Assembly (NCBI GenBank): GCA_965247815.1
Contig: CBDFHW010000015.1
Coordinates: 478,898 to 542,897, forward strand
Direction: 5' to 3'
DNA length: 64,000 bases
From: CBDAQA01 sp965247815
GTDB lineage: Bacteria > Planctomycetota > Phycisphaerae > Tepidisphaerales > Tepidisphaeraceae
Made by a program: the position numbers and the translations under genes
Notes under the pieces: model-generated
What the model was told of the DNA's origin: nothing
Seen by the model: the letters and a program-made list of their open reading frames with translations, nothing else
Database searches by the model: none
Shown here: piece after piece, positions 55,336-64,000 of the stretch
Layout of the letters: every line of letters starts with the position of its first letter
How positions within the stretch are numbered: the stretch's first letter is position 1

Positions 55336-56106
55336 TTATTGGGGGACGAAAACGGCCGCCGCGCCGTCGCGGTCGATGCGGTGCATCGCCAGACCGTATA
55401 CCTTGCCGAGCAGTCCGGGTGTTAACACGTCGACGGCTCCCGTTGCCGCGACCGACCCCTGGTTCAGAAGCACCACCCGGTCGGCGAACGCCGACGCGAG
55501 GTTCAGGTCGTGCAGCGCCATGATCACGCCGATGGATCGTGACGCCGCCAACTCCTTCAACAGCCGGCACAGCTCGACCTGATGTTTCAGATCGAGATAC
55601 GTGTTCGGTTCGTCCAGCAGCAACGCCGCGGGTTCCTGCACGAGACAGCGTCCTACGAACACGCGCTGGCGTTGCCCGCCCGAGAGCTCGGCCATCGGGC
55701 GGTCGAGCAGGTCGGTCAAACCGAGTTGCTCGGCGACCGACCGGGCAACTTCGGCATCCCGTGTCGATTCTAAGCCGAACGCCGACAAGTAAGGCGCACG
55801 CCCCAGCAGCAGCACGTCTTGCACGCGTTGCCCAGATTCGAACGCCGGCGATTGCGGCAGATATGCGAGCTTGCGGGCCAGTTCCCGGCGGTTCCATTTT
55901 TTCAACTCGCGACCGAACCACGCGATGTCGCCCGTCGCGGGCAGATTGCCGAACAGCGATTTGATGAGCGTGCTCTTGCCGCTGCCGTTGGGACCGAGGA
56001 GCGCGACCACCTCGCCGGCGGCGAGGGATATCTCGACGCCTACGAGCGCAGCGCGATCTCCGTAGCTGACGGTCAAGTTGCGGGCGTGGAGCAGTTGCTT
56101 TTGCAT
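55336..56106 (-). CDS. ABC transporter ATPase, iron/cobalamin type (FecE/BtuD-like)
   Basis: 256 residues from the ATG at 56106. Walker A GPNGSGKST, the Q-loop YLPQS, signature LSGGQRQR, Walker B LLLDEPN and H-loop ALHD are complete. It powers import of a metal chelate or vitamin B12 with the permease and binding protein encoded upstream. A long inverted repeat separates it from the permease gene. Confidence 0.95.
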   Translation of the reverse strand: MQKQLLHARNLTVSYGDRAALVGVEISLAAGEVVALLGPNGSGKSTLIKSLFGNLPATGDIAWFGRELKKWNRRELARKLAYLPQSPAFESGQRVQDVLLLGRAPYLSAFGLESTRDAEVARSVAEQLGLTDLLDRPMAELSGGQRQRVFVGRCLVQEPAALLLDEPNTYLDLKHQVELCRLLKELAASRSIGVIMALHDLNLASAFADRVVLLNQGSVAATGAVDVLTPGLLGKVYGLAMHRIDRDGAAAVFVPQ

Positions 56107-56130
56107 AAGACAAGGAGATGGTTCATATCC

Positions 56131-56217
56131 GAGACGCCGGTTCTGAGGTACCCGAGGAGCCGGGGTAGAGCGTCGAAGCAACCCGGCTCTTCGGGGTACC
56201 TCGGAACCGGCGTGCTC
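56131..56217. repeat. Long imperfect inverted repeat inside the ABC operon
   Basis: Left arm 56131-56165 and right arm 56181-56217 are complementary over about 35 bases with a few mismatches or bulges (ACGCCGGTTC / GAACCGGCGT, GAGGTACCC / GGGTACCTC, GAGCCGGG / CCCGGCTC). The loop is about 15 nt. A T6 run lies on the permease side (minus strand), before rather than after the hairpin. Confidence 0.85.
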
Positions 56218-56247
56218 TCAGAAAAAACATACATAATGAAACCGTAC

Positions 56248-57330
56248 TTAAACCGCCGGTGACCGGCGACGCGACTGCCAGAGCAGTACCAGAAAGAACG
56301 GCCCGCCGAGCAATCCCGTCAACACACCGACCGGCAGGATCGTCCGCGCAAGGCTCGCGCCGGCGAGCATGCGAGATGCGGCATCGGCGACTACGAGCAG
56401 TGCAGCGCCCATCGCGGTGGCCACCGGTAACAACCGGCGCTGGTCGGTGCCGACGATCAACCGTGATAGATGCGGGCAGATCAACCCGACGAATCCGATC
56501 GGCCCGCTGACCGCGACGGCGGCGGCCGTCACCAGCGATGCCGTCACCAGCGCGACCCACCGCAACCGGTGGATCCGCACGCCCAGCGATTCGGCCTCGG
56601 CTTCGCTGAGCACCGCGACATTCAGATGCCCGCTCACCAGCAGCAGCACGACCCAGCCGAGCAGGATGCACCCCCCGGCCGAGTATTCCTGCACGGCCGT
56701 GAGATTGGTCTGAATCCCGCCGACGAGAAACCAGATTTCCTTCCCGCCGGTGACGTCCTGCTTGAGTTGGTTGATGAGCAGAAACAACGACCCGTTTACG
56801 GCATTGACGATCACGCCGACCAGCAGCAGCGTCACCGGTTCCAGTCGTCCACGCCGGCTCGCGAGCGTGAACACTACGGCGATCGAGATCAGCGCGCCGG
56901 CGAAGGAAAACAGTTGCTGCCCCGCCGCGGCGGCGACGGCGGTGCACGTCGTCGTCCCGGTCAACCGCCACAGAAACGACGCCAGCGACGCCCCGCTGCT
57001 GACGCCCAGCAGATAAGGGTCGGACAACGGGTTTCGCAGGATCGCCTGGTAGACCACCCCGGCCGACGCGAGCGCGGCACCGACCAACGACGCCAGCAGC
57101 ACCGGTTCCAACCGAAATGGCAGCAGAGTTTGTGACGGCCAGGAAAATCCGCGTGTCGTAGACCCGACGCAGAGACAAGCCGAGGCAACAATGACCCAGG
57201 TCAGAGTACAGACGCCGAGCGTGGCGAGCAGCCGGGCGGGCCCCCATCTCTTTACGGCCGCGCGGGCGAGGTTGCCGGCGGTGACGGGGGTGAGGTCGGG
57301 GGCGAGGATGGGAGCGTAGGGTGCAGACAT
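56248..57330 (-). CDS. FecCD-family ABC permease
   Basis: 360 residues from the ATG at 57330, which lies 79 bp inside the end of the binding-protein gene. About nine or ten membrane helices are visible, with the family signatures RNPLSDPYLLGVSSGASL and SGPIGFVGLICPHLSRLIVG. It forms the membrane channel for the iron-chelate/cobalamin importer. The N-terminal 30 residues are Pro-rich and unusual, so the true start could be further in. Confidence 0.94.
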   Translation of the reverse strand: MSAPYAPILAPDLTPVTAGNLARAAVKRWGPARLLATLGVCTLTWVIVASACLCVGSTTRGFSWPSQTLLPFRLEPVLLASLVGAALASAGVVYQAILRNPLSDPYLLGVSSGASLASFLWRLTGTTTCTAVAAAAGQQLFSFAGALISIAVVFTLASRRGRLEPVTLLLVGVIVNAVNGSLFLLINQLKQDVTGGKEIWFLVGGIQTNLTAVQEYSAGGCILLGWVVLLLVSGHLNVAVLSEAEAESLGVRIHRLRWVALVTASLVTAAAVAVSGPIGFVGLICPHLSRLIVGTDQRRLLPVATAMGAALLVVADAASRMLAGASLARTILPVGVLTGLLGGPFFLVLLWQSRRRSPAV

Positions 57331-58202
57331 TCGGCAAACTTTTCGGCCAGGTCGGTCACGTGCCAACCGGGCAGCAGAGCATACTCGTCATAGATCGGAT
57401 ACACCCGCCCGCCGGCGACAGCGGTGAGCCGCGGCAACTGTTTCCAGACCTCCGAGGCCTTCTGCTTTTCCTGCGGCGAAGCCATCGGCAGCAGCTGAAT
57501 GATCACGCCCGGGTTCAGCCGAATCAATTGCTCGCGGTCGATCTGGGCGTATGACGAAAGACCCGCCGCGGCGTTGGTCCCACCGGCGAGTTGCAACAGA
57601 TCGTCCAGATAATTCGCCGGCCCGGCGACGTTGGCGGCGGCCGAGTCGATAAACACCAACACCGACACCGGCGGCAGCCCCCCCACCCGGCGACGCACCG
57701 CTTCGAGCCGGGCGTGCATTCTATTTTTGGTGTCGGTCGATTTTGCTTCGACCTGCAGCGCCGCGCCGAGCCGGTCGATGGCGGTGTCTATGTCGGCAAG
57801 CCGGCCGACGTTCACGTCGATCAGCTTGATCCGCAGCGCGTCGGCCCGGTCCTTGAAACCTTTGGGTTGCAGGTCGGCACTGATGGCGGTGCACATCACG
57901 GACGGGTGCAGCGACGCTAACAATTCCCAGTCGACGGTGTTGTAATCACCGGCCTTCGGCAGGCCCCCGACATCGGACCGCGGCGCGTCGTAGGTGGACA
58001 CGGCGACAAGCCGGTCCCGCGCGCCCATGCCGATGACAAGATCCGTTGCCGCGGGCACCAGCGACGCCAGCGTCGGCGGGGTCGCCGGTGCGGTGGCTGC
58101 CGGCGTCGATTGCTTGCGGCAGCCCGCAGGTTGGAACAGTAAAACGGAGAGGCAGAGGCAGAGACGGGACGCGAGCGTTTCGGCCGGACGACGTTGACCC
58201 AT
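57252..58202 (-). CDS. ABC transporter substrate-binding lipoprotein (BtuF/FecB-like)
   Basis: 316 residues from the ATG at 58202. The signal peptide has lipobox QPAG-C. The helical-backbone fold starts ASLVPAATDLVIGMGARDRLVAVSTYD, and PAATDL plus LLASLHPSVM are typical of class III binding proteins for cobalamin or siderophores. The last about 25 residues are Pro/Ser-rich and overlap the permease start. No B12 riboswitch fits in the 86 bp before the gene, which makes iron chelates slightly more likely. Confidence 0.92.
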   Translation of the reverse strand: MGQRRPAETLASRLCLCLSVLLFQPAGCRKQSTPAATAPATPPTLASLVPAATDLVIGMGARDRLVAVSTYDAPRSDVGGLPKAGDYNTVDWELLASLHPSVMCTAISADLQPKGFKDRADALRIKLIDVNVGRLADIDTAIDRLGAALQVEAKSTDTKNRMHARLEAVRRRVGGLPPVSVLVFIDSAAANVAGPANYLDDLLQLAGGTNAAAGLSSYAQIDREQLIRLNPGVIIQLLPMASPQEKQKASEVWKQLPRLTAVAGGRVYPIYDEYALLPGWHVTDLAEKFAECLHPTLPSSPPTSPPSPPATSPARP

Positions 58203-58288
58203 TGCGCGCGGATGGTAGATTTGCAGTAAACCGCTGTCAAACCGCGTTCTGTCGAACAAAGAACAACCGGTCGGATCGGAGATTCGTC

Positions 58289-59047
58289 ATGGCAGAAGAG
58301 AACAATGGGCTCATGTCCCGCATCCGCGGGTGGTTTCGACGCGGCAAAAATGAGAACGGAAGCTCGGAGATCATCGCCGGTGAAAGCCGGGGGCTTTTCC
58401 GCACGGCGACCAAGCGGGATCAGGCGATCTCTAATCTTCAGGACGGGTTCAACACGTTGACCGACTTGATGTCGACCATCAAGGACAACCTGAACGACCA
58501 GGGTAAACGCCAGGACGAGCTGCTGAAATACCTGGCGCATCTTCCGGCAGCGATCGAAGGCATCCCCGAGACCAACCGCCTGCAGGTTGAATCGCTGAAG
58601 GCGATTTCGTCCCGGCTCGACCAGCAGAACAATCAACAGAATCTGATCGGTGAAATTCTCGGCAAGCTCGCGGACAACGACGCCCAGCAGAAGCAGTCGA
58701 TGGACGACGTCCGCAGCCGGGTCGACACGATCGGCGCCCAGAACAAGGACATCGCCGAGAACCTGTCGGGCGTGGGATCGGCGATGCAGACGGTGAGCAA
58801 AACGTCGCAGGCGAGCGCGGCGGTGCTCGAACAGGTGCGGGACAACATCGACCGCCGGGACGGGCAGTTGGAACGGATCCTGCACAAGCAGGCGTCACGA
58901 TTCACGTCGCTGCTGATCGTGGCGATCTTCCTGTCGATCGCCGCGCTGGTGGCCGTGCTGGTGGTCGGCGCCCAGCTTTTAAATCGGCCCGCGCCCACGC
59001 CGCAGCCGATGCAGCAGATGGTGCCGGGCAGCCACACCACGCCGTGA
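58289..59047 (+). CDS. Coiled-coil protein with C-terminal membrane anchor
   Basis: 252 residues from the ATG at 58289, preceded by GGAG; the frame is open upstream into the binding-protein gene. Residues about 45-200 are a long polar coiled coil (Gln/Asn/Asp-rich heptads, like an MCP signalling or tethering stalk). A single membrane helix (about 207-232) is followed by a Pro/Gln tail. No enzymatic motif. It may be a membrane-attached scaffold or partitioning factor. Divergent from the ABC operon. Confidence 0.75.
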   Translation: MAEENNGLMSRIRGWFRRGKNENGSSEIIAGESRGLFRTATKRDQAISNLQDGFNTLTDLMSTIKDNLNDQGKRQDELLKYLAHLPAAIEGIPETNRLQVESLKAISSRLDQQNNQQNLIGEILGKLADNDAQQKQSMDDVRSRVDTIGAQNKDIAENLSGVGSAMQTVSKTSQASAAVLEQVRDNIDRRDGQLERILHKQASRFTSLLIVAIFLSIAALVAVLVVGAQLLNRPAPTPQPMQQMVPGSHTTP

Positions 59048-59193
59048 GCGAAAACGGGCGAGACCGCCCGCATGGCCGGCATTTGCCTGTTTTCCGAATG
59101 GATCAGTGTCGTAATCCGCACAGGGATGCTCATCCGGATCGCCGGCCGAGCCGAAAAGGTGGTATCCTCGGGTCCACAGGAGCGGAGAAACGG

Positions 59194-59973
59194 ATGAAGA
59201 ATTCAGCGTTATTGATCGGGGCCGGGGTCTTGTCGCTCGTCGCCGGTCGGGCGGCGGCGGCGGTCGCGTTGTACGACGGCACGCAACCGGGGCTGCCGCA
59301 ATCACAGGGCTGGCTTGCTTACAAATTAATTCTCGGCACCGCGACCACCACGCTCACCGCCGGTGCCGGACCGACAATACTGGACACCACGGCCGCGGGT
59401 CTCAATGGCGAATACGCCGGGTTCTCGAACTTTGCCCCGACCGGGTCGCTGGTGAATCCCGCGTTCCCGACGCTGTCACCCACGACGGGTTTCGATCTGA
59501 CCTTTAATGTGAAGTTGGATTCCGAATCGCACGGCAGCAACAACCGCGCGGGGTTCAGCGTGCTGCTGCTCGGAAATGATCTGAACGGCATCGAGCTCGG
59601 GTTCTGGCCCGGGCAGGTCTGGGCGCAGTCCGACAGCCCGATCTTCACGCACGGCGAGCAGACCACCGGCTTCGACCCGTCGACGGGTTTCCATCAATAC
59701 GACCTTAACGTGTCGGGAACGACCTATACATTGACCGCCGACGGGACGCAGATCCTCACCGGCGCGACCCGGAACTACACCGCCAACAGCCTGGCGTTCC
59801 CGTTGAACGTTCCGTATTCCACGCCGAACTTTGTATTCCTCGGCGACGACACCACCAGCGCCCGCGGCGCGGCCGAGATCCAGTCGATCGGCGTGAGCGT
59901 TCCCGAACCGACGACCGGCGTGCTTACTGTCGCGGCGCTCGGCCTGGCGTCCCGCCGCCGCCGGCGCATCTGA
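59194..59973 (+). CDS. PEP-CTERM sorting-signal protein
   Basis: 259 residues from the ATG at 59194, preceded by AGGAG and GGAG. A signal peptide, a beta-rich body (choice-of-anchor type), then VPEPTTGVLTVAALGLASRRRRRI: the PEP motif, a hydrophobic helix and a terminal Arg cluster. In species with exosortase this tail is cut and the protein is sent to the surface or extracellular polymer. No exosortase is in the window. Confidence 0.9.
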   Translation: MKNSALLIGAGVLSLVAGRAAAAVALYDGTQPGLPQSQGWLAYKLILGTATTTLTAGAGPTILDTTAAGLNGEYAGFSNFAPTGSLVNPAFPTLSPTTGFDLTFNVKLDSESHGSNNRAGFSVLLLGNDLNGIELGFWPGQVWAQSDSPIFTHGEQTTGFDPSTGFHQYDLNVSGTTYTLTADGTQILTGATRNYTANSLAFPLNVPYSTPNFVFLGDDTTSARGAAEIQSIGVSVPEPTTGVLTVAALGLASRRRRRI

Positions 59974-60078
59974 TCGAGTCGCATCGACGGAATCCGGCGT
60001 AGAAAAATCCGGTTCGCCGCGAATCACCGGTTCGTCGTTCTATCCCCGGTCCCGGTTCCTCGATATTCTGTCCGCCCT

Positions 60079-61086
60079 ATGGCCGACCAACAGTTTTTAA
60101 TTGCCGACATCGGCGGGACCAACATTCGCATCGCCAGCTGCGGGACCGACCCGCGCGACCGCCGTCACGAGATAACGTATCGCCAGAACCCGGAGACGAA
60201 AAAACCGTTTACGGTCGCCGCCGCGCTCGAGGATTACCTGGGCAAATGCCCCACGCCGTTCACGGCCGCGTGCCTGGGCATCGCCGGGCGGGTCAGCCGG
60301 AACGAAGTGCAGATTACCAACCGTCCCGATGTGGTCCGCCGGGCCGATATCGCCAAGGCGTTGTCGATCGACGAATCGCGGGTGCTCTTGGTGAACGACA
60401 TGCCGCCGCACCTGGCGGCGGTCGACCGGTTGACGCGCAGCGAGTTAATCGAGATCAAACGCGGTACCGGTGACCCGGCGGGCAATCGCGCGATCCTGAT
60501 GCCGGGCACCGGCGTCGGGACCGGTGGCGCGGTTACCGTCCCGGGCGCGAAACATCTGCCGTTCGCGTCCGAAGGCGGTCACCTGGATTTTTCCCCCCGC
60601 GACGATCAGCAGGACCAATTGCTTCGGTTCCTTCGCCCGCTGGCGCTGGCGGCCCACGTCGGGGACGTCAGCAACGAATTCGTCTTCGCCGGCGAAGGCA
60701 TCCGTCGGATTTATGCGTTTCTGGCCAACCCGAATGCGACTTTCGTCGACGCGCCAAAGAGCGAAGAGATCACCACCGCCGCAGCGGCCGGGAACCTGCC
60801 CGCCGACGATATTCGCCTGCGGACGATCGAGTTGTATCTGAAGATCCTCGGCGCGGCGGCGGGCAACCTCGCGCTGATGTTCACCGCAACCGGAGGCATT
60901 TATCTCGGCGGAAGCATCTGCTTGAGCTTGCGAAAATTTCTCGGTTCTCCTGCGTTCCTCAACGCCTTCCTCAACACAGGTCCCCCGCCGCACCAGGCGT
61001 TCATGGACGAAGTGCCGGTCCGGCTGCTGGACTACAAGGACACCGGCCTGCTCGGGGCCGGCGTGCTCGCGCAGGGATTGATCTGA
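60079..61086 (+). CDS. glk: Glucokinase
   Basis: 335 residues. The ATP-binding start is IADIGGTNIRIA; LVNDMPPHLAAVDRL supplies the catalytic Asp region; MPGTGVGTGGAV and FASEGGHLDFSPRDDQQ are the typical glucose-binding/Glk signatures; the end FTATGGIYLGGSICL is conserved. It phosphorylates glucose with ATP in the cytoplasm and suits the neighbouring sugar ABC importer, although 260 bp separate them. Confidence 0.94.
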   Translation: MADQQFLIADIGGTNIRIASCGTDPRDRRHEITYRQNPETKKPFTVAAALEDYLGKCPTPFTAACLGIAGRVSRNEVQITNRPDVVRRADIAKALSIDESRVLLVNDMPPHLAAVDRLTRSELIEIKRGTGDPAGNRAILMPGTGVGTGGAVTVPGAKHLPFASEGGHLDFSPRDDQQDQLLRFLRPLALAAHVGDVSNEFVFAGEGIRRIYAFLANPNATFVDAPKSEEITTAAAAGNLPADDIRLRTIELYLKILGAAAGNLALMFTATGGIYLGGSICLSLRKFLGSPAFLNAFLNTGPPPHQAFMDEVPVRLLDYKDTGLLGAGVLAQGLI

Positions 61087-61148
61087 CGCCCACGGAAGAT
61101 CCTGCCGCGGCTTGATCAAACGGTCTGGTTCATCGACCTGTCCCGGCG

Positions 61149-61164
61149 GCGACGCAGGCGTCGC
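61149..61164. repeat. Short hairpin GCGACGC-AG-GCGTCGC
   Basis: 7-bp arms. A second hairpin, GGACGC-TTA-GCGTCC, lies at 61191-61205. Both are in the 260-bp gap between the glucokinase and the sugar-binding protein. Confidence 0.6.
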
Positions 61165-61190
61165 AGCTAGCGGCGGATTCTTGAATTGGC

Positions 61191-61205
61191 GGACGCTTAG
61201 CGTCC
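61191..61205. repeat. Short hairpin GGACGC-TTA-GCGTCC
   Basis: 6-bp arms with a 3-nt loop, 26 bp after the hairpin at 61149-61164. It may be part of a glucokinase transcript end; no T-run follows. Confidence 0.55.
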
Positions 61206-61346
61206 TTGGTCGGTCGCCCGCTCTCGCAACTTTTTTCTCCACAATCGCCGGCGGTTCTGGTAATACTTCACGGACGTGTCTTGGCGAACACGCGGACGCA
61301 TTTCTGTCAGAATTTGTATTGACTCTGCGGCGGCATCGGGAGCGAC

Positions 61347-62783
61347 ATGATCTGGATCAAGCGCACGATGATGCTGGCCATGGCGACGCTGGCGGGGTTT
61401 TTCCTGATCACCGGCGGGCAGGCCCCCGCGCAGGTGCCCGCCGGCTTCGTCGTCGTCGAATACTGGGAAAAATGGGTCGGCAACGAGGGCGCGCAAATGC
61501 GGTCCGTCGTCGACGATTTCAATCGGACCGTCGGGCAGGACAAGCACATTTTCGTTCACTACATGGCGATGAGCACCATCGACCAGAAGATGCTGATCGC
61601 GACCGCGGCGGGTGTCCCGCCGGACCTGGCCGGCATCTGGGACACACAGCTTCCGTCGTTCTCGTCCCTGGGCGCGTTGGAACCGCTGGACGATTTGGCG
61701 GCAGCGCGTGGAATCAATGACCAGACCTACGAGCGCGTGTTCTGGGATATGTGCCGATACAACGGTCACCTGTACGGGTTAATCAGCACGCCTGCGATGA
61801 TCGCGCTGCACTACGACAAAAAAATGTTCGATGCCGTCCCTGCCGAGCGGTGGCGAAAGGCCGGGCTGAACCCGGCCGACGCGCCGAACCGGGCCCCGCG
61901 GACGCTCGACGAACTCGACCGCTACGCCGAGGCGATCGACACCTTCGACGCCGGCGGGAACATCGACCACGCCGGGTATATCCCGCTTTATTCCTGGTAC
62001 AACATGTTCATGCAGGCGTGGTTCGGCGGGAAGATTTTCGACGACCGGACGCAGAAATTTACGCTGACGTCGCCCGAAGTGCTCAAGACGTACGAATGGA
62101 TCGCCAGCTATTCCAAGCGTATCGGCGTCCGGTCGATGGCCGACTTTCAAAGCAGCCTGGGGCAATTCGATTCACCGCAGAACCCGTTTTTGATTCACAA
62201 GGTCGCCATGGTGATGCAGGGCCCGTGGATGGCGAATTACATTTACAATTTAAAACCGTCGATGTCGGAGCTTTCGGTCCCGCGGAGCCGGGAGCGGACG
62301 TTGCCGGACCGCCGGGACAATTACGAATGGGCGGTCGCGCCGTTTCCGTCGGCCGTGCCCGGACTGGACGGCGTAGGTGTCGCCGCCGCCGACATGATGG
62401 TCGTCCCGCGCGGCGCGAAACATAAGACCGAGGCGTTCGAGTTTCTCGCCTTCCTGTGCCGGCAGGACGTCGCCGAAAAGCTCAACAGTCTGCACTGCAA
62501 GATCTCCCCACTTCGGAAGGTAAGCCCGGGGTTTCTGGAGCAGCACCCCAATCCTTACATCGATGTCTTCCAGAAGCTGGCCTCGAGCCCGAACGCGACC
62601 GGCGTCCCGCGAAATCTTATCTGGCCCGAGGTTGTCAAGGAGCTGACCGATGCGACGCAGGCGATCGGGATCGAAGGCGCGGACCCCGCCCGAACGCTCG
62701 CCGCGACCCAGGCGCGGTTGCAGGAAAAATATGACCGCAGCCGCGTGATCGAATTGATCCGGCAACGCTCGGATCCGAATTGA
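61347..62783 (+). CDS. Sugar ABC transporter substrate-binding protein (family 1)
   Basis: 478 residues with a signal peptide. The mature part starts FVVVEYWEKWVGNEGAQMRSVVDDFN, the family-1 solute-binding opening, with GVPPDLAGIWDTQLPSFSSLGALEPLDDL and KVAMVMQGPWMANYI further on. It should capture a sugar or oligosaccharide outside the membrane and deliver it to the two permeases encoded downstream. The ATPase is not seen, and may be a shared MsmK/UgpC-type subunit elsewhere. Confidence 0.93.
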   Translation: MIWIKRTMMLAMATLAGFFLITGGQAPAQVPAGFVVVEYWEKWVGNEGAQMRSVVDDFNRTVGQDKHIFVHYMAMSTIDQKMLIATAAGVPPDLAGIWDTQLPSFSSLGALEPLDDLAAARGINDQTYERVFWDMCRYNGHLYGLISTPAMIALHYDKKMFDAVPAERWRKAGLNPADAPNRAPRTLDELDRYAEAIDTFDAGGNIDHAGYIPLYSWYNMFMQAWFGGKIFDDRTQKFTLTSPEVLKTYEWIASYSKRIGVRSMADFQSSLGQFDSPQNPFLIHKVAMVMQGPWMANYIYNLKPSMSELSVPRSRERTLPDRRDNYEWAVAPFPSAVPGLDGVGVAAADMMVVPRGAKHKTEAFEFLAFLCRQDVAEKLNSLHCKISPLRKVSPGFLEQHPNPYIDVFQKLASSPNATGVPRNLIWPEVVKELTDATQAIGIEGADPARTLAATQARLQEKYDRSRVIELIRQRSDPN

Positions 62784-62887
62784 ACGCCTGTCGTTAGGCA
62801 CGGCTTTGATAATCGTCCGGTGATCGGGCGAAAGTCGGCGGCTGAAAAACGAAAGACGCCTGAAGTTGTATTGACCCCGAGGACTCG

Positions 62888-63770
62888 ATGACCCGACAGG
62901 AACGCAGTGACACTCTCAGAGGGCTGGCGTTCCTATCCCCCTGGGTGTTGGGATTCTGCCTGTTCACTGCCGTGCCGGTCGGGTTGTCACTGTATTACAG
63001 CTTCTGCGACTACGCTCTCACGTCGCCCACAAGACCCCCGTTGTGGGTCGGGTTGGCGAACTATAAAAACATCTGGCACGACGAACTGTTCTGGAAATGC
63101 CTGCGGAACACGTTTTATTTCGCGTCGATTTCGCTGCCGGCCGGCGTGCTGGTGTCGCTCGGCCTGGCCATCATGCTGAACGCCAAGATCCGCAACCAGA
63201 CCGTCTACCGCACGATCGTGTTCCTGCCGTCGCTGGTCCCCGCCGTCGCGTCGGCCATGATCTGGAAATGGATGTACAACAGCCAGCTCGGATTGTTCAA
63301 CCACCTCTTGAGCTTGATCGGCATCACGGGCCCGAACTGGCTCGGGCCCGGCCTGGCCATGCCGGCGCTGGCGTTCATGAGCGTCTGGGGCGTCGGTAAC
63401 ACGGTGGTGATCTATCTCGCCGGCCTACAGGACGTGCCGCGGGAACTGCTCGAAGCATCGGAGATCGACGGCGCGGGCCCGATCCGTCGGCTGTTCAGCG
63501 TGACCCTGCCGATCCTCAGCCCGGTGATCTTTTTTCAACCTCGTGATGGCGATCATCGGTACGTTCTCGATCCTGGTCGTGCCGTTCATCATGACCGAGG
63601 GCGGGCCCAACAACGCGACCTATTTCTACACCATGTACAACTACGACCAGGCGTTCCTTTTCCTGCACATGGGCTACGCGAGCGCGCTGGCGTGGATCCA
63701 GCTGTTGATCGTGTTGTTCTTCACGGGCATCGCGTTCTGGTCGGCGAAGAAATGGGTTCACTATGCGTGA
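62888..63770 (+). pseudogene. Sugar ABC permease (MalF/UgpA type) with homopolymer frameshift
   Basis: The first frame gives five membrane helices and the EAA-type loop start (VPRELLEASEIDGAGPIRRLFSVTLPILSPVIFF), then goes off frame at the T6 run 63530-63535. The +1-shifted frame continues MAIIGTFSILVVPFIMTEGGPNNATYFYTMYNYDQAF and ends with the last membrane helix. Five T residues would restore one 293-residue permease. It is probably a single extra T, either a true mutation, a sequencing error or a transcript-slippage site. The gene follows the binding protein by 104 bp and precedes the second permease by 57 bp. Confidence 0.85.
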
Positions 63771-63827
63771 CCGAATCGACACCGGGATAGCCGATGCTGC
63801 TTCCATGCTGCCGTATCCGAGCCAACG

Positions 63828-64000
63828 ATGACCTCCGTCGATATTCTGGAACAGCCTCTTCCTGCCCCGCCTGTCAAGGTGAACTATCAACCGCTGCCGC
63901 TGCCCGTGCGCCGCGGGCGTCGGTTCAACTGGAACTTATTAGCCATCCACTTCGGGCTGATCCTGGTCTGTGTCGGCCTCGTTTTACCGTTCGTCTGGAT
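63828..64000 (+). CDS. Second sugar ABC permease (MalG type), partial
   Basis: From the ATG at 63828 the frame is open to the window end (57 full codons). A Pro-rich cytoplasmic start is followed by a first membrane helix (LLAIHFGLILVCVGLVLPFVW), the usual start of the MalG/UgpE partner with an extended N-terminus. The position after the MalF-type permease supports this. The rest lies outside the window. Confidence 0.82.
   Translation, partial: MTSVDILEQPLPAPPVKVNYQPLPLPVRRGRRFNWNLLAIHFGLILVCVGLVLPFVW

Noticed and set aside
54611..56113. 500-codon minus-strand frame over the ABC ATPase and hydrolase genes
   Set aside because: Out of frame with both real genes and extremely Arg-rich; the real genes have complete motifs.
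58203..58288. Cobalamin riboswitch before the ABC binding-protein gene
   Set aside because: Only 86 bp separate the divergent starts, too short for the element, and no B12-box was seen.

Overview
The window looks like a chromosome segment of a planctomycete, most likely class Phycisphaerae (Tepidisphaerales-like). This is inferred from several features: high GC; three proteins whose N-termini carry the planctomycete LEPR-XLL-type motif; giant secreted proteins ending in a paired-EF-hand (dockerin-like) block; a PEP-CTERM protein; and a membrane protein with the planctomycete C-terminal CxxCGYDLR...CPxCG zinc ribbon. No rRNA, convincing tRNA or CRISPR array is visible.

Layout. 1-5930 (mostly minus): the start of a secreted LEPR-type protein, a BatA/VWA membrane protein, DUF4058, a universal stress protein, RdgB, an FMN reductase and a SPOR-like lipoprotein. 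6387-11523: a YcaQ-type glycosylase, Aat, a zinc-ribbon membrane protein broken by an in-frame TGA, GuaA, a MntA/HepT (type VII) toxin-antitoxin pair and a small unknown. 11682-18461: a 2259-residue CotH/LamG/lamin-tail secreted protein. 18733-22284: a lipoprotein, PurQ, a ThuA-like protein and a TraR/DksA-like protein with a histone-H1-like tail. 22285-24241: an orphan Imm42-like immunity gene and a RAYT transposase bounded by near-perfect 20-bp inverted repeats.

24242-34644 resembles a locus for plant-polysaccharide breakdown: GH43, an aldo/keto reductase, a giant GH51 arabinofuranosidase with two LamG domains, and a sialate-O-acetylesterase-type esterase. These could act together on acetylated arabinoxylan-type polymers. 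34774-40425: a FapA (DUF342) C-terminal fragment, an MscS channel with a cyclic-nucleotide-binding domain, a divergent CHASE2-adenylate cyclase, an SH3 protein and an M48 lipoprotein protease. The cyclase and the cNMP-gated-type channel face each other across 95 bp, a plausible cAMP/osmotic signalling pair. 40495-43648: TrmB, an SDR divergent from a TetR regulator with a palindromic operator, and a frameshifted Wza-type export lipoprotein.

44366-49019 is housekeeping: RpsA with a strong terminator, a sigma-70 factor, a cluster of GGTGTC/GACACC palindromes and an RluA pseudouridine synthase. 49359-53341: a glycosyltransferase, two unknowns and an MGH1/GH63-type glycosidase. 53572-58202 (minus) is an apparent operon for a BtuFCD/FecBCD-type metal-chelate ABC importer with an alpha/beta hydrolase and a GalE-like epimerase; a long inverted repeat lies between the permease and ATPase genes. 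58289-64000: a coiled-coil membrane protein, a PEP-CTERM protein, a glucokinase, and a sugar ABC importer (binding protein, a permease with a homopolymer frameshift, and the start of a second permease).

The observations most worth following up are: the C-terminal module shared by the two giant secreted proteins, including a W-A-x-x-R-P-V tail; the RAYT element and its inverted repeats; the 47.85-47.96 kb palindrome cluster; the long hairpin inside the ABC operon; the H1-like/TraR fusion; and the three genes that appear broken.
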